From positions 62,001 through 126,000 of the forward strand of contig NW_026570255.1 in NCBI RefSeq assembly GCF_019649055.1: DNA of 64,000 nt, read 5' to 3'. This document shows positions 21,949 to 33,699 of this stretch, in pieces; position 1 is the stretch's first letter, and the number at the start of each line of letters is the position of its first letter. The notes under the pieces are model-generated. The model was not told where the DNA came from, did no database searches, and worked only from the letters and a program-made list of their open reading frames with translations. Source of the DNA: Paramacrobiotus metropolitanus (taxonomy: Eukaryota > Tardigrada > Eutardigrada > Parachela > Macrobiotidae). The position numbers and the translations under genes were made by a program.

Positions 21949-22522
21949 ATACAGTTTTTTTGTACAGCATGTTCAGCCAACTTGGTCTTTACATAGTACT
22001 TGAAAATTTTAGAATCGGTTGAACCGTTATTCACGTTGTAAAGACCCAGTGTCGAAACGCTGAAGCCACGCCACAAGACCCACTACACTACGCCAACTTA
22101 TTTCACTCATCAACCACACATGTGCGGTTGCAGCAAAAACTCGCTTTATGTGTGCGAATATGATCACACAAGTAACCGGGATCAAACTACGTTAAAAAAA
22201 CCATTAAAATTAACAGTTAAATCACAAACCAAAGCATTAAAAATCACAAGTTAGCGAGCATGCAAAAAAATTTCAGATTATTCACAGGTTTATACTTGCG
22301 CAATAGTTCTGCACACACTTCTTCATCGATTTTCGAAACCAGCTGATTGCTTCCACTGGCTGGCTGGCGGGCTAAATCTAGCTCCGTCGAGCCAGCATAG
22401 ATTTCTTACTTTTTCTTCTGTAAATGCATGAAAATGGGTTCGTTTTTGGTACCAAATTAATTCTAAATTTTTCCTCTTTCTTATGAGTGTAAACTTGTAG
22501 GGATAGTGTATGTTTTCGAAAA
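21949..22522. other. no gene seen; probable LINE 5' region
   Basis: Non-coding sequence just upstream of the LINE frame. It may be the element's 5' untranslated region; no ORF1 is visible. Confidence 0.4.
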
Positions 22523-25459
22523 ATGCGCTCCAAAAAATCCGCTCCGCTTGCGACCGTTGTATATAACCACCTGAACATACAACGCATGAACAGCGAAAAA
22601 CTCGACGTTGTACAACAGTTACTCTTGTCCGATGATAATTTAGTTAAAGTGCTTTGTATTACTGAATCACATTTGTCTGAAAAGGATCCTTCGCAGCTAT
22701 ATGAGATTCCAGATTATGTGTTGATCAGAAAGGATCGTTCGCCTCTATATCGTAAACGCAGTGGTGGTGGCATTCTGAACTATATACCTTCCCATATTCC
22801 ACATTCGGTTATTGATATTTCCTCGGATAATACTGATGTCGAAAGCCTTTGGGTACACCTTCGTTTTGGAAAAAGAAAAGTCCTCCTGGTGACCGTATAC
22901 AGAGCTCCTGACACCAATGCATACAACACGGAGTGCCTTTTCGACCATATCCGTGATGTTCTCTGTAAGTGCCCTGACAGCGACTACGTGATTACAGGGG
23001 ATTTGAACATTAGCGCCAGTAACGCCAATTCGCCGTTCCATCGCCGTTATAATGAGTTATGCAGCGAATTCGACCTGCAAGATATGGTAATCGGAGACAC
23101 TCGGGTGTGTAAACGTCGCAAAAAGTCCGAAAATATTCCCTTCTTCACCAGCTCCAAAATCGATGTCCTGTTATGCCATTCGCCCGCTAATTACACCAAG
23201 TGCAACGCAGAAGACATCGACATATCAGACCACCGCGTATGCCAAACAACCGCGTCTTATAAATATCCTGTCCCCCGCCACAGGACTGTCTCGTATCGTT
23301 TATGGAAACATACGAAAGAAGAAGATTTTGCGGCGAAGTTGAAATGTTTCACGATGCGAGACGAATTCCAAGTTGAAAGCGCCGATGTAAATTCACAAGT
23401 GAGCAGTTTTGTGCAAGGTGTTTCGAAGTTAATTGATGACTGCTACCCTGTCCGTACAAAGCGATTCAGACAAAAAGAAGCCCCATGGATTACCGGAGAA
23501 ATTCGCGTCCTTATTAAAAAGAAAAACGAAATTTACCGTCGCAGATGCGAAGCAAAAAATACTCAAGAATATGATGTTCTACACAGAGAATACTGCTCCA
23601 CACGCAACATGTTACGTACCCAGATTGCAGCCGCTAAGCAGCAGTATTTTTATCTCAACCGCAAAAAAACAGCAGTAGTGTGGAAAGAAATGTCTCGCCT
23701 TTTACGAAAAACGAAAGACTCTTCCAAATGCGCAGTGAACCTAGACGCCCTTAATCAGCACTTTGCATCCATGGGCCAGCATGGATTTCCGCATGTCGTA
23801 CCACCACCACCCACCGGGAGCGTACTCCCGTCGGGTGACGGCAACGCTAATAATTTGTTTTGTAGGTTGAGCGTAGTCACACCTGCAGTCGTGATGTCCG
23901 TAATTCAGAGCATAAGAGCGAAAAAGAAAGCATCTGGTCCTTTTGGCATCCCAGCGGGCTTACTCGGCTCAGTGGCTTCGATTCTTGTTCCACCATTGAC
24001 CTGCATGATCAACAACTCGTTACGGTCAGGCATTTCCCCCTCAGTTTTCAAGATGGCAGATATTTGCCCGATCCCGAAAGTGATCAACGCACAGCACCCA
24101 GATGACTTCCGCCCAATATCGTTGTTGTGCAATATGTCCAAAGTTTTTGAACGTTGTGCCCAAATTCAACTGAATAATCACTTGCAAGCGTGTGAGTATT
24201 TATCCCATCGCCAGTCCGGCTTTCGCAAAGGGCATTCATGCGAGACACTGCTGGTGAAAGTAACAGAAACGTGGAAGTGTGCGATGGACGACGGTGATGT
24301 GATTGCAGTAGCCTTTCTTGACCTTGAGAAAGCCTTCGACTCGGTTAACCACCAGCGGCTAATGCTAATGTTGGAAAAAGCCGGCATTAATGGCAGTGCA
24401 CTGCATTGGTTTTACTCTTATCTCACTGGCCGTCAGCAGCGTGTGAAGACAAACAGAAGGACCTCGAAGTATTTACCGGTGATTTCCGGTGTACCGCAAG
24501 GTACTGTGCTTGGTCCAATTTTGTTCATCATCTACCTGAATGACTTGTTACGAAACAGCGGCATTTGGTTTGAAATCGACGCGTTCGCCGATGATACCAT
24601 CGTTTATTGCCGTGGGAAAACAAAAGCTATAGCGGCTGAGAAATTGAATACCGCATTGGAGGAAGTCGCAACCTGGTTTAATGACAACAGTCTGGCACTG
24701 AACGTGAAAAAATGCGCCGCAATGATTATATGCATCAATACCAAATCCAAAGAAAGTGACCCAGTGGTAATGCTGAACGGTCAAGCGCTGACCGTAAAAC
24801 AGCATGTGACGTACCTGGGAGTTGAAGTCGACCATCAGCTGAAATGGGATAAGCAGTTCCAGAAAGCGAAATAAAACATTAATTTCGGTATCCAGAAGAT
24901 TAAGCGAGTCAGAACCGGTCTCAGCATCCCTCAGCGAGCCACCCTTCACCACGCCTTCGTCGAGCCGTACATAGATTGCTGTGCACTGGCTTGGTCGACG
25001 GCGTCTTCGGGAGAGCAGAAGGAGCTGAAGAAACGGCAAGACGCGGCCTTGCGGACCATCACCGGCGGCAGTTGTCGGGTAGCACCGCAACTGTACGAGC
25101 AGCTGGGCATCACACCAGCGACCGACCGATGGCGGCAAAAGGAAGCGGTATGGCTGTACAAGATACGTAACCGGAGCAGTTTTAATGTGCCGTCTTACAT
25201 GACCAACCTGCTGCCATTCAAGGAAACGAGTGCGAGGTACGAGCTTCGCCGTACAGAGCGGATCGATGCCACAACGCGGCTGTGCATCGGGAAGACAACC
25301 CTGAAGATGAGGCTGAAACAGTTGTATGATAAAATAACGGGAAAAATGTTTACTAAAATTGTTGATGGTAAGACTAAAAAACTACGTGGGGAAGAGGTGT
25401 TCGGTTGTGGTTCTATTGAACTTTACCTGGCTACTTTACGTTCAAATGATCTGCTGTAG
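22523..25459 (+). pseudogene. LINE A endonuclease-reverse transcriptase, one nonsense codon
   Basis: Residues ~10-240 are an apurinic-type endonuclease with the expected catalytic landmarks (YNHLNI, ITESHL, VTVYRAPD, GDLN, ISDHR). The reverse transcriptase spans ~460-760 (DDFRPISLL, FLDLEKAFDSVNH, SGVPQGTVLGP and the catalytic FADDT). A single TAA at 24872-24874 stops the frame after 783 residues. The same frame then continues open for 195 codons through the thumb/C-terminal part (EPYIDCCALAWS, QLYEQLGI, VPSYMTNLLPF). Apart from this one stop no frameshift is seen, so it is a very young or recently silenced copy. It would copy its own RNA into the genome by target-primed reverse transcription. 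Confidence 0.88.
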
Positions 25460-25594
25460 TATTATGTGACCTCGACTGTTCTACCATCTGAATGTTGTTA
25501 TGTATTTGTTATTTTTCTATTATTATCTGACCAGACTAGCGAGTGCCTCAGGGTTTGTCTGCTCTTGAATAAACTAAACTAAACTAAACTAAAC
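22523..25594 (+). mobile_element. non-LTR retrotransposon (LINE A), near intact ORF2
   Basis: One coding frame for endonuclease plus reverse transcriptase is followed by a short 3' UTR and a (TAAAC)5 tail at 25570-25594. Such tails are typical of CR1/Jockey-like non-LTR elements. No ORF1 is present in the window, so the copy is 5' truncated or of a single-ORF type. Target duplications were not found. Confidence 0.85.
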
Positions 25595-25682
25595 CATGCG
25601 GGTCTGGCATCGGGTTGTTTAGACGTACTTTTATTAGCGCAAGCCAGTCATATTACAAATTTTGTTACAAAAAGCGATTTTA

Positions 25683-27060
25683 TCACAACAACAAAATTTC
25701 TGTTAAATTATCCGTTCCGTCCATGGTTCCAAGAACGGACGTAGCGCTGCCTCGTTGAATTGCGATTGACAGAGGCTGGCGGACGTATTCGTGTGAGCGA
25801 GGTTCACCAGTGTGCCGCTGCAGACGCAGTGACAGACGCTTACCGATTTCCTTCACTAAGATAGATGCCGACTTTCCCCAGGGCCCAAGTGTTTCAAATT
25901 CAAAGGCTAGTGGTGCAAAATGTATCTGCCGTCAAGATACGCGTACAGCCTGGTTTTCTTGTCCTCGGCCAGGGCAGCGGCTAATCCCGCGGCTGACGAA
26001 ATAGACTTGATATGCGATGATGCGACGTTCCCAAGCTAAGCACATGCCACGTTTCCAAGCAAACGTAGTGCATCCGTCCGGGCGGTGATCGGATGTATGG
26101 GGTGTGCCGCGGGGTTCAAGCTTCGCTAGGATGCCCGTTGGAACTAGTGATCGGCAAACTATCCCGTTCAAACCGCTGTGGCGGGCATGTCTTCCAGCGG
26201 AGAACGAGCATGACAATCCGTGGTGGCCGTACATGTCGACTGGTTTGTAGCATTTTGCGCACGAGTGTGCTTCGCAAATAACTGCATCCAACCTTAGCCC
26301 GACAAATAATTTCAGTGTTTCGCCATCAAGAAGGTTGCCGATATGCGCTGAAGGTAGAGCATTCAGCCAGATACCGGCTTCCAGTCTGGACTGAGCGAGT
26401 AGACGGGCTTTGTTGATTTCGTCGTCTCGAAAGACTTCCAGCAGTGTTGCAAGCGATGCACTGCAGATCGGTATGTCCCACGCTCGCTGTGACGTTGGAA
26501 AGCTCAGCTCGGGGAGGTCTGGCAAGCTGCTTTTAGCTTTCCACAGTTCCTGAGCGCTAGTGACATCCATGGCCGCGTGACCAGGGAGCACAAGCGACAC
26601 CAGTCTGGATGCGGAATGAATCGAAGCCAAACACGATGGGAGAGCTAACTCTTCCGCACGACGAATGCCGATGCCGCCTCTGTTCGCAGAGAGGGTTGCC
26701 TGACGCCAACAAGGGTAGTCTATTCTGTTGGTCTGGACATTGCACAATGTTTGAAAACACTCCCGCATTACTGCGTCAATCTGGTATAGAAGTTGTGGCT
26801 GTTTCCAAGCGTTAGAACACCACAGCATGTATATATTCTTTGGGGCACCAAGACAACTCTTCAGAAGGAACAGCGCGTGGTGACGTGGTAAAAACTCCAG
26901 TCTCGCTGATACCGTCTTTAAAGAGACAGTTTTCGCCGCAATTGTGGTTCGATAGCGTCATCAGAAACGGGAGAGCCTAACAGACCGTCTGCGTAAAGTT
27001 GTCGCGGGAAGACGTAGATTTTCGCGGTGTCGCTTACAGAAACACCGTTTTCTTTACATC
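25683..27060 (-). mobile_element. retroelement fossil with nuclease-like C-terminal domain
   Basis: On minus, a decayed coding region runs from ~27060 to a TGA at 25683. Its longest frame (25932-26828) contains a block of the reverse-transcriptase thumb region (LEFLPRHHALFLLKS just upstream, then WRQATLSANRGGIGIRRAEE), ARLLAQSRLEAGIWLNALPS, a Cys/His pair region (CAKCYKPVDMYGHHGLSC) and RPDG...GMCLAW. The frame shifts near 26033; the next frame continues SSHIKSISSAAGLAAALAED with one stop. A final part (KEIGKRLSLRLQRHTGEPRS, LSIAIQRGSA) follows in another frame. I know this domain order from reverse-transcriptase proteins of corals and sponges; RPD...W resembles a PD-(D/E)XK nuclease core. 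Family name not asserted. It lies 88 bp from the LINE A tail. Confidence 0.65.
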
Positions 27061-27508
27061 AGTGCAAGCTCGTAGAATACGTTTTCCATTGTACTGCTTT
27101 GTTTTCGCTTGTTACTCTCACAGTTCTCAATACAATAGTGCACCATGGGCGTGAACGCATAAAATATCTCTATATGAAAACAAGTTTGAGTACTCGCTAC
27201 AGCCGCACACATGTGGGTGGTGCGTGAAATAAGCTGGCGTAGTGTAGTGGCTCTTGTGCCGTGACTTAAACGCTTCGTCACTGTGTTTTACAACGTAAAT
27301 AACTAAAAACAACCGATTCTAAAATTTTAAAGTACTCTGTAAAGAGCAACTTGTGCTGAACATGCTATACAAAAAACTGGAGGAAAATCGGTTCTGGGGC
27401 AAAATCACTGATGAAGTTGAAGGTATGTCGCCCATTGACTTAACATAGGTGGCCACTTGAAGGTCTCTACGGATACATAATGAAGAAAAAGCTGAGAATC
27501 ATATTCCA
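27061..27508. other. no gene seen
   Basis: No supported coding region or repeat. Confidence 0.5.
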
Positions 27509-28999
27509 TTAACATTGTCGTGCCCTAATCACACATTTATACGAAATACAGACAAAAATCATGGAAGGCTGCCACATGCCCATCTTACTTGACGAAACAG
27601 AAAAAAAAGGCGTACGCCAACTGGAAAACAAGCACGCAATTTGGCAAATCTCGACGAGATGACTACTAATTCTAACGCTACCGTCAGTCGTCCAGATCCG
27701 CCATTCCCCGATGGTAGCGCCGGTTCCCGATGGAAGTGCCACCTGCAGAAAGTGCAGCGTCGTACGCGACAGCTTCACCAACTGCCAACCTTGCAGTCCG
27801 TCATGGCACCATCTCTTCCCGCGGTAGTGAGTTGACGGACGCGGATCGCTCGACTGGACAGCACACATCATCTGCCAAAAAACAACCATTAGCCCCTATC
27901 GTGATATTGCCGGGCTAATGCCTATTGGAGAATTCGTTGCCTACTATTGTTCGACAACAATAAAGAGAATCATAGACCACATGGCTGCACGAATGCGAGC
28001 TCCAATACCGCTGGCAGATTGTCTTGGATTTGTGAAATTAAAAATAGGCTTCGTGTTGCTCTTCGTTGGTCGAGTCGTACAAATTTTACGACCATGACGA
28101 AGGCAACCTACGAAATCCTTACCTTGCACACGGCATCGTAGAATGGCTCGTTCTCATCCTTACCGGCCACCCTTTCGGACCACTGGACAAGCACTTGCAG
28201 CTTCGCATCACTCAGCGCCGGCAACACCGCTTCGCAAGCATTCCACAACGTGCAGCCAAAATCCCCTTTCAACTCCAGACGGGTATCCATAAACAGCATC
28301 TCCACAACAGGACCCTTTGTGCATTAGTCCATGTTGTCAGCCTTAAATGGGCAGTACCATTTAGTCGTACAGTTGACCATACGCAGCGATTCACACGGCA
28401 AAGCGCCGTAGATTCCAATGAAATCCTTCAGACGGCAATGACCACCCTTCCGGCACGGTGTATACGGCTCCTTGTGCGATGCCTCCGTGCCGTGCAATAC
28501 GCACGCGCTGCGGGAAAAAAAGTGATCGGTGGCGCGGTTGACCAGGAAGGACATCCGCCAGCCGACCAGGTACAGCGTGGTTAGACGGATGCCGGGTCGG
28601 TGCTTGGCCATGAAGGGCAGCACGTCGACAAGATGCAGCACGTCCTCAGTGCACATCTTTCCCTTTCGATCAACCAGCGCCACACGGCGCGTGCCAGGCC
28701 GGAGACACTTAAAGAGCGCCGTCGAGGAGAGGAAATGCCAGTGTCGTTTAGAATACCATTTGCAACGGACGAAGCGTTCAAGGACGATGCAGGCAGCGAG
28801 CACCGGCGAATCCAGGATCAGGTTCCAGGTGGCGCAGACGGCACGCAGCCGCGTCTGCGTCACCGTGTCCAACTGGCAAAATGCTTCCCGCCACAGTTCC
28901 GTCGGCAACGCACGATAGTCTTCCTTTTCAACCGCCTCTAACGCGCTTCTGCGCAAATAGTTAGATCGTCTCACTTCTCTTAATATGTCCTGAAAATTG

Positions 29000-30994
29000 G
29001 TAAAACCGCAATATAGGGATATGGCCAGTTTTGCAAAAAATGGGCTGATTATCGACGTATCCTACTCAGAATTTTTTTCTGAGTCGAATGGACCGGGACA
29101 ACGATGGTTCCGAAGTCACGTGACCGAGCTATGGGCTAATTTGCATATGGGCTTACCATAGTAAAGTAAGCAAATACCATACAAAAAGACGGTGCATTAC
29201 TTGTTTTGTTCAGAAAAAATTCTGAGTCGAACAGTACCCATCTCAGGTGAATAATAAATCACGTGACCAAATTCTAAATTTTTTTAAATTTCGTCAATTT
29301 TCGGGCCTTTTTTAAACTAAGGCAGAAGAAGGAACAACTAAACGCAACGCTACTCCTTTCTCTAAACGATACATGAATAACTGACACCCCAGAATTGATT
29401 TGGTTTCGTTCACTGTTTCGCAGTTTAGGTTACCTCTTTCTTATGTTTCCTCGTTATATTTCTTATGATTTCTTATAACTTTTGTGTTGTCTTATGCTTC
29501 TTGTAATTCGTATATTTCGTTGTTTTTACGATATCCTGTACTTCTTAGATTTTATTTTTTAATGATTCGCCAAAATAGATGTTAGCTTGTGACCTTCAGA
29601 TGACCTTACCCAAAGGTCACGACGATTCATTTCAGAGGAACGGAGTCGTTGACGTCATCAGCGTGTCCTGCTTTCGTGGGTCATTTTACCATTTTGTACG
29701 TCACCGTGGTTAAATAGCACGAGAATGACTACTTCTGCGCATAACATTGCTGTGAGTTGTTACTTTTCCTGTCTCGTTTAAAAAAACGAGTAACATTGCT
29801 GTGGGGTGTTGTCACTTCTGTCTCGTTTAAAGAAAGAATTAACACTGCTTTGGGGTGTCACCAGTTCTTTCTCGTTTAAAGAAAGGAATAACATTGCTAA
29901 TGGGTGTTATTAGTTCTGTCTCGTTTAAAGAAAGGAGTAACATTGCTGTGGGGTGTTACCACTTCTGTCTCGTTTAAAGAAAGGAGTGATACTGCTGTAA
30001 GGTGCTACCTCTTCTGTTTTGCTTAAGGAAAGGAGTAACGTTAGTTTGAGGTTCTACTTCCTCTGTTTCGTTTAAAGAAAGGAGTAACACTGCTGTGGGG
30101 TGTTACCACTTCTGTCTCGTTTAAGAAAGGAGTAATACTGCTGTGAGGTGCTACTTCTTCTGTTTTGCTTAAAGGAAGGTATAACATTGCTGTGAGTTAT
30201 TACTTTTCCTGTCTCGTTTAAAGAAAGGAGTAACATTACTGAGGGTGTTACCACTGTCTCTGTTTGAAGAAAGGAGTAATACTGCTGTGAGGTGCTACTT
30301 CTTCACTTCTTCTGTTTTGCTTAAAGAAAGGAGTAACATTAGTTCGAAGTTCTACTCCTGTCTCGTTTAAAGAAAGGAGTAACGCTGCTGGTAGCTGTAA
30401 CCAGCCCATATGTCTCTTTTAAAGAAACCAGTCACCTAGCTGTGAAAACACAAATTGTCTGAGAAATTACGCGAAAATAAGTTGGCTAAATAATAGCATT
30501 ACCGCTAAGCAACTATTATTTAATTGTAACTGTTTTCAGTATTTCAGTCAAGTGACCTTTGTGACCTAGTTTGACCTTTACGAGTGGAAAAAAATATGAG
30601 TCGAACGTGTCATTTATGACGTATATATGACGTCATCAGCAAGAAGGAGTATTAAACTCCTTAAATCCAGAAATGATTGAATAAATTTCATAACTTGGTC
30701 ATGCGATCTCTGATCGACGTGATTCACGTATCATTCGACTCAGAATTTTTTTCTGAGTCGAATTTTTTTTTTTCATTCGACTCAAACTAGCTATAAAACG
30801 TGTGTTTATCACAGGTATTACATAAAAAACTATGACGAAGCACCTAATATGCAAATTGACCCATAGCTCAGTCACGTGACTTCGGATCTGCTCCTGTCCC
30901 GGCACATTCGATTCAGAAAAAAATTCTGAGTAAGGAGCATCATCAATCTTGCCATTTGAACCTTTTTTGGCCGTATCCCTATCTTGCGGTATTG
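29000..30994. mobile_element. long-TIR element, 11-bp target duplication, in intron
   Basis: CCTGAAAATTG occurs directly on both sides (28989-28999 and 30995-31005). The ends are inverted: ACCGCAATATAGGGATATGG on the left and ACCGCAAGATAGGGATACGG on the complement of the right. Similarity continues inward for 150 bp or more (ACTCAGAATTTTTTTCTGA, GAAGTCACGTGAC, ATTTGCATAT). The middle is a minisatellite. No transposase frame. Long TIRs and an 11-bp duplication fit Mutator-like or fold-back elements. The duplicated site, read on minus, is a splice acceptor (CAATTTTCAG/G). Confidence 0.75.
29736..30440. repeat. minisatellite, ~50-bp unit, about a dozen copies
   Basis: Imperfect tandem repeats of a unit such as GGAGTAACATTGCTGTGGGG...TTCTGTCTCGTTTAAAGAAA fill the middle of the intron element. 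Unit length varies from 48 to about 55 bp. Confidence 0.9.
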
Positions 30995-31827
30995 CCTGAA
31001 AATTGCACAACAACGCACGATTTCAAGTACGGATTCGTTTAGTTTCGTAGGAGCATCGTTTTTATAATTACCGAAAGGAATAGATCCATAAAGTCGTAGC
31101 GCATGCCGCGATCGTCCGCTTTGTAAGTGCAGACCAACTGGTCAGCGACGCAATCGACCACGCAAACATCCGACCAGGGTTTATACGGCTCACAATTAAA
31201 CCAAAGCTGAATGAGTCCTTGTACTTCCTCCGCTGACAGCTGACGCAGCTGTTCCTTCAACGGCTCACCGCGACGGATGAACTCGCCGGAAGTCATCGGT
31301 CGGTGCAGTGCAGTGTAGATCGTGGGAGATGCCGCGCGTCGTTTGAGCTCACCTGTCACCATCGCATGCAGTTGATCCCGTCCCGGAAGCATATAATGCT
31401 TATCGAGGTAATCCTGAAATAGCGGGCAGACGATGCGCTCGATGGGGACTACTTCGGTGCAGGAAAGTCCCGTCACAGCATCCTGCCACTGGACAACCGG
31501 GGCTTCATAGAGCGCGCAACGCACACGGCGGCCGTGACAGGATATTTCCCCCGGGACCCACATCCACGGAGCGGAGGGCCTCTCCCGCACCAGGACAAGC
31601 ACGGGAATGCTCGGCAATTGGGATGCCTAGAGTGCGGCTAGAAGATCTCCGGGAAGAACGCGCGGCAAGAAGCAGTTTTCGATCGAGTAACATTCGCGTC
31701 GCCGGCCGGGACACATCAGATCGACCAAGAACCCCGTCTCATGGACGCCCACCAGGCGGCCGAAGCGCAGTCGGCCGTCGCGGCCCAGAACATGCACGCT
31801 ATTTTTCTGTTGAAACCCTCCGCACAT

Positions 31828-32530
31828 GGTTGGCTAGGATGGGGGATTAATCAAGGAACACTCTAAGAAAGGAAAAAAATCACTCGAAACAGAAAACTGA
31901 GACTGGAAAATGTTGAATATGGTGATCGGCTCACGCTGTCGATATGAAAGTTTATGTCGCTAGATCGTAGCAATTCAGTGACTTACTTACTAAACAGAGC
32001 ATTTAGATTGTACCGATGTCGAGGTAATTAATGTGTTGCGAATTTGTTCGCCACAGTACTGACAGCAGCGAACACTGCTCACTGAACAGCAGGTTGTCAG
32101 CAACCAATGAGCGGTGGCTAAAAAAACAACTCAGAAACTGGAGGACGGCATCTCAGTGGGACTGTACGTCCTCGTAAAAATAGCATAGTAGTACTGTAGT
32201 AAAAACGAAAGTTGAAAGTATGATGAAAGTATGATTTGGTGCAGAAGGGCAGGCACGACAGTCTCCTCACGTCATCGTACAGCTGCTTCGCGTCTCCTTA
32301 AACTGCAGTACAACACTAACCAATGAGCGAAGCCCACTAACCAATGAGCGAAGTCTTTGCAGTTTGCCTCTCTTTTGCTGCACAACAGTTAACGCGTAGT
32401 CGCTTTTGCTCTTTACTATTAGTCACTAATATACTATTAGTCACTAATACCGTAGTATTATCGTTACGTTTGACTGCACCTGAATTTTATTTCCCTTTTT
32501 CTACGTTCCACTGGAATTAAGGCTTTACAT
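31828..32530. other. no gene seen; divergent upstream region
   Basis: Lies between the 5' ends of two divergently arranged F-box family copies. It contains short direct repeats (CTAACCAATGAGCGAAG twice near 32318-32350; ACTAATA repeats near 32425-32450). No gene. Confidence 0.5.
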
Positions 32531-32539
32531 TTTGCAGCA

Positions 32540-33672
32540 AGGCCAACGGGATCTGCATGTGGAACAGCGTAGACGTAATGGGCCACGACGACATTCTAGG
32601 TTACGGGCACGTCGTGGACGTGGGCGAATTCGGGCTTTTCGTCGACCTCCTCGGCCCGCAGCCTCGCCCCGAATTCATCCCCTTTGGCCGCGCTTTCCTG
32701 ATCGATTATCATCACTACCTGGATCCGCAGAAACTAGCTACGGCTTGTCGCCGCTTCGCCAGCTCCCGCCGGTAGAGGTCCTGATGCGGGAGAGTGCATC
32801 TCTCCCGTGGACATGGTTCCCGGGGAGATTTCCAGCTTCCCACCAGATTTCCATCCATTGTTCTTGGTACAAGGAGGTGGTGGTCTGCGTGGAACTAGCC
32901 ATGGAACACACCAATGTCGTCCCGTTGGCGCGGGTTCGCTGGGACAGCCTGTTGACGGGGTATTGCCCCAATGCGTGAGGCAGTCGATGTTTGTTAGACG
33001 CTGTCTGCCGTTGCCGGATAACACTTCCCAGGCGGCGATATCCGACGCGCTCGAGCAGCGAAACCGTAGGTCCATCCATTCGCCTGCGCAAGCCGCCAGC
33101 GTGGATGTGGTGAACGGTTGTGTCGTCTACATTCAGCGCCGATCCGACACCGACAAGGAACTCGTAAGCAAATAACTCCGGGTTGTTGAATTCTGTAATT
33201 GTGCAACACTTTGGCTAATTATAACACTATTTTACAGGAAGCTCTATACATCTTCCACCGCAAGTTTGGCGACTACACTTCCCAGATGCCAGACAAGACG
33301 CCGGTCATCCCACCAAAGAGCAAAACTTCGGCACTTTACGAGGTCATCCCGTTGCCAATGGAGATTTATCTGGAAGTCTTCTAGCATTTGGACACTTTAA
33401 CGCAGACGAAACTGCGCGCTGTGTGCGTAACGTGGAACGCTATTGCGGGTTCGCCTTCCTTAACTGCCACCCTCGTTCTGGACAGCGCGGCCGTTGGCCC
33501 GATCCGTGCAAACAAGGAATCGGGACTGACCTGTTCTATCCTTGCTCCCGTTTACAAAAGCTTCTTATCGTCCACGCAACGCATTGCCCTCACTGACGAC
33601 GGACGCTGCCTCGAAGGCAACACAACACCGAAACTGGAAAAGGCTCACGGCTGTTTTGAACTGGCGGTATGA
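32540..33672 (+). pseudogene. F-box family gene, degraded
   Basis: Closest to the copies at 40933 and 58947. The expected start ATGGCCAACGG is AAGGCCAACGG at 32540; a later ATG (32557) leads into NSVDVMGHDDILGYGHVVDV. A base is lost near 32760, throwing LPPVEVLMRES out of frame, and further shifts follow near 32825 and 32870. The KH0-like end (SVDVVNGCVVYIQRRS) is still readable. A 74-bp intron (33164-33237) leads to the F-box exon, where the F-box itself has a TAG stop (LEVF*HLDTLTQTKLRAVCVTWN; 33382-33384). The homology ends at 33640 inside the LRR-like part, just before a repeat field. It cannot encode the family protein. Confidence 0.78.
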
Positions 33673-33699
33673 AATGCCGTTCTCTCCATAGATTAACCC

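Larger units (their letters stand above)
27509..31827 (-). pseudogene. F-box family gene, two nonsense codons, 2-kb element in intron
   Basis: Exons 31072-31827, 28123-28989 and 27509-27871 join in phase 0 (introns 2082 and 251 bp). Exon 1 holds the N-terminal module (NSVHVLGRDGRLRFGRLVGV, LVLVRERPSAPWMWVPGE, CTEVVPIERIV, VVDCVADQLVCTYK). Exon 2 holds the F-box (ALPTELWREAFCQLDT, LRAVCATWN) and LRR-like part (PGIRLTTLYLVG). Exon 3 has QSSDPRPSTHYRGKRW and a C-terminal extension of about 70 residues not seen in other copies. Two in-frame stops break it: TAG at 31627-31629 between the two barrel-like units and TAA at 28324-28326 after the LRR-like part. The frame is otherwise unbroken, so inactivation is recent or the gene is read differently. 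Intron 1 was enlarged by a long-TIR insertion. Confidence 0.78.

Noticed and set aside
25683-27060. Nuclease-tailed fossil as part of LINE A
   Set aside because: It is on the opposite strand, beyond the LINE A (TAAAC)5 tail, and its RT type differs from that of LINE A.
28324-28326. Stop codon read-through or selenocysteine at the in-frame stops
   Set aside because: The stops are TAA and TAG at non-conserved positions in different copies, with no TGA or SECIS-like signal.
30072-30254. 60-codon frame with repeated SFLKRD / QQCYSFL motifs
   Set aside because: It is a translation by-product of the 50-bp minisatellite.
29736-30440. CRISPR-like array
   Set aside because: The repeats are contiguous and imperfect with no unique spacers, and the genome is eukaryotic.
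31627-31659. 33-nt intron that would remove the in-frame TAG in the 27509-31827 gene
   Set aside because: GTTCTT...CTCTAG has the right ends but is shorter than any other intron in the window (about 50 bp minimum), and it would delete conserved residues; a nonsense mutation is simpler.
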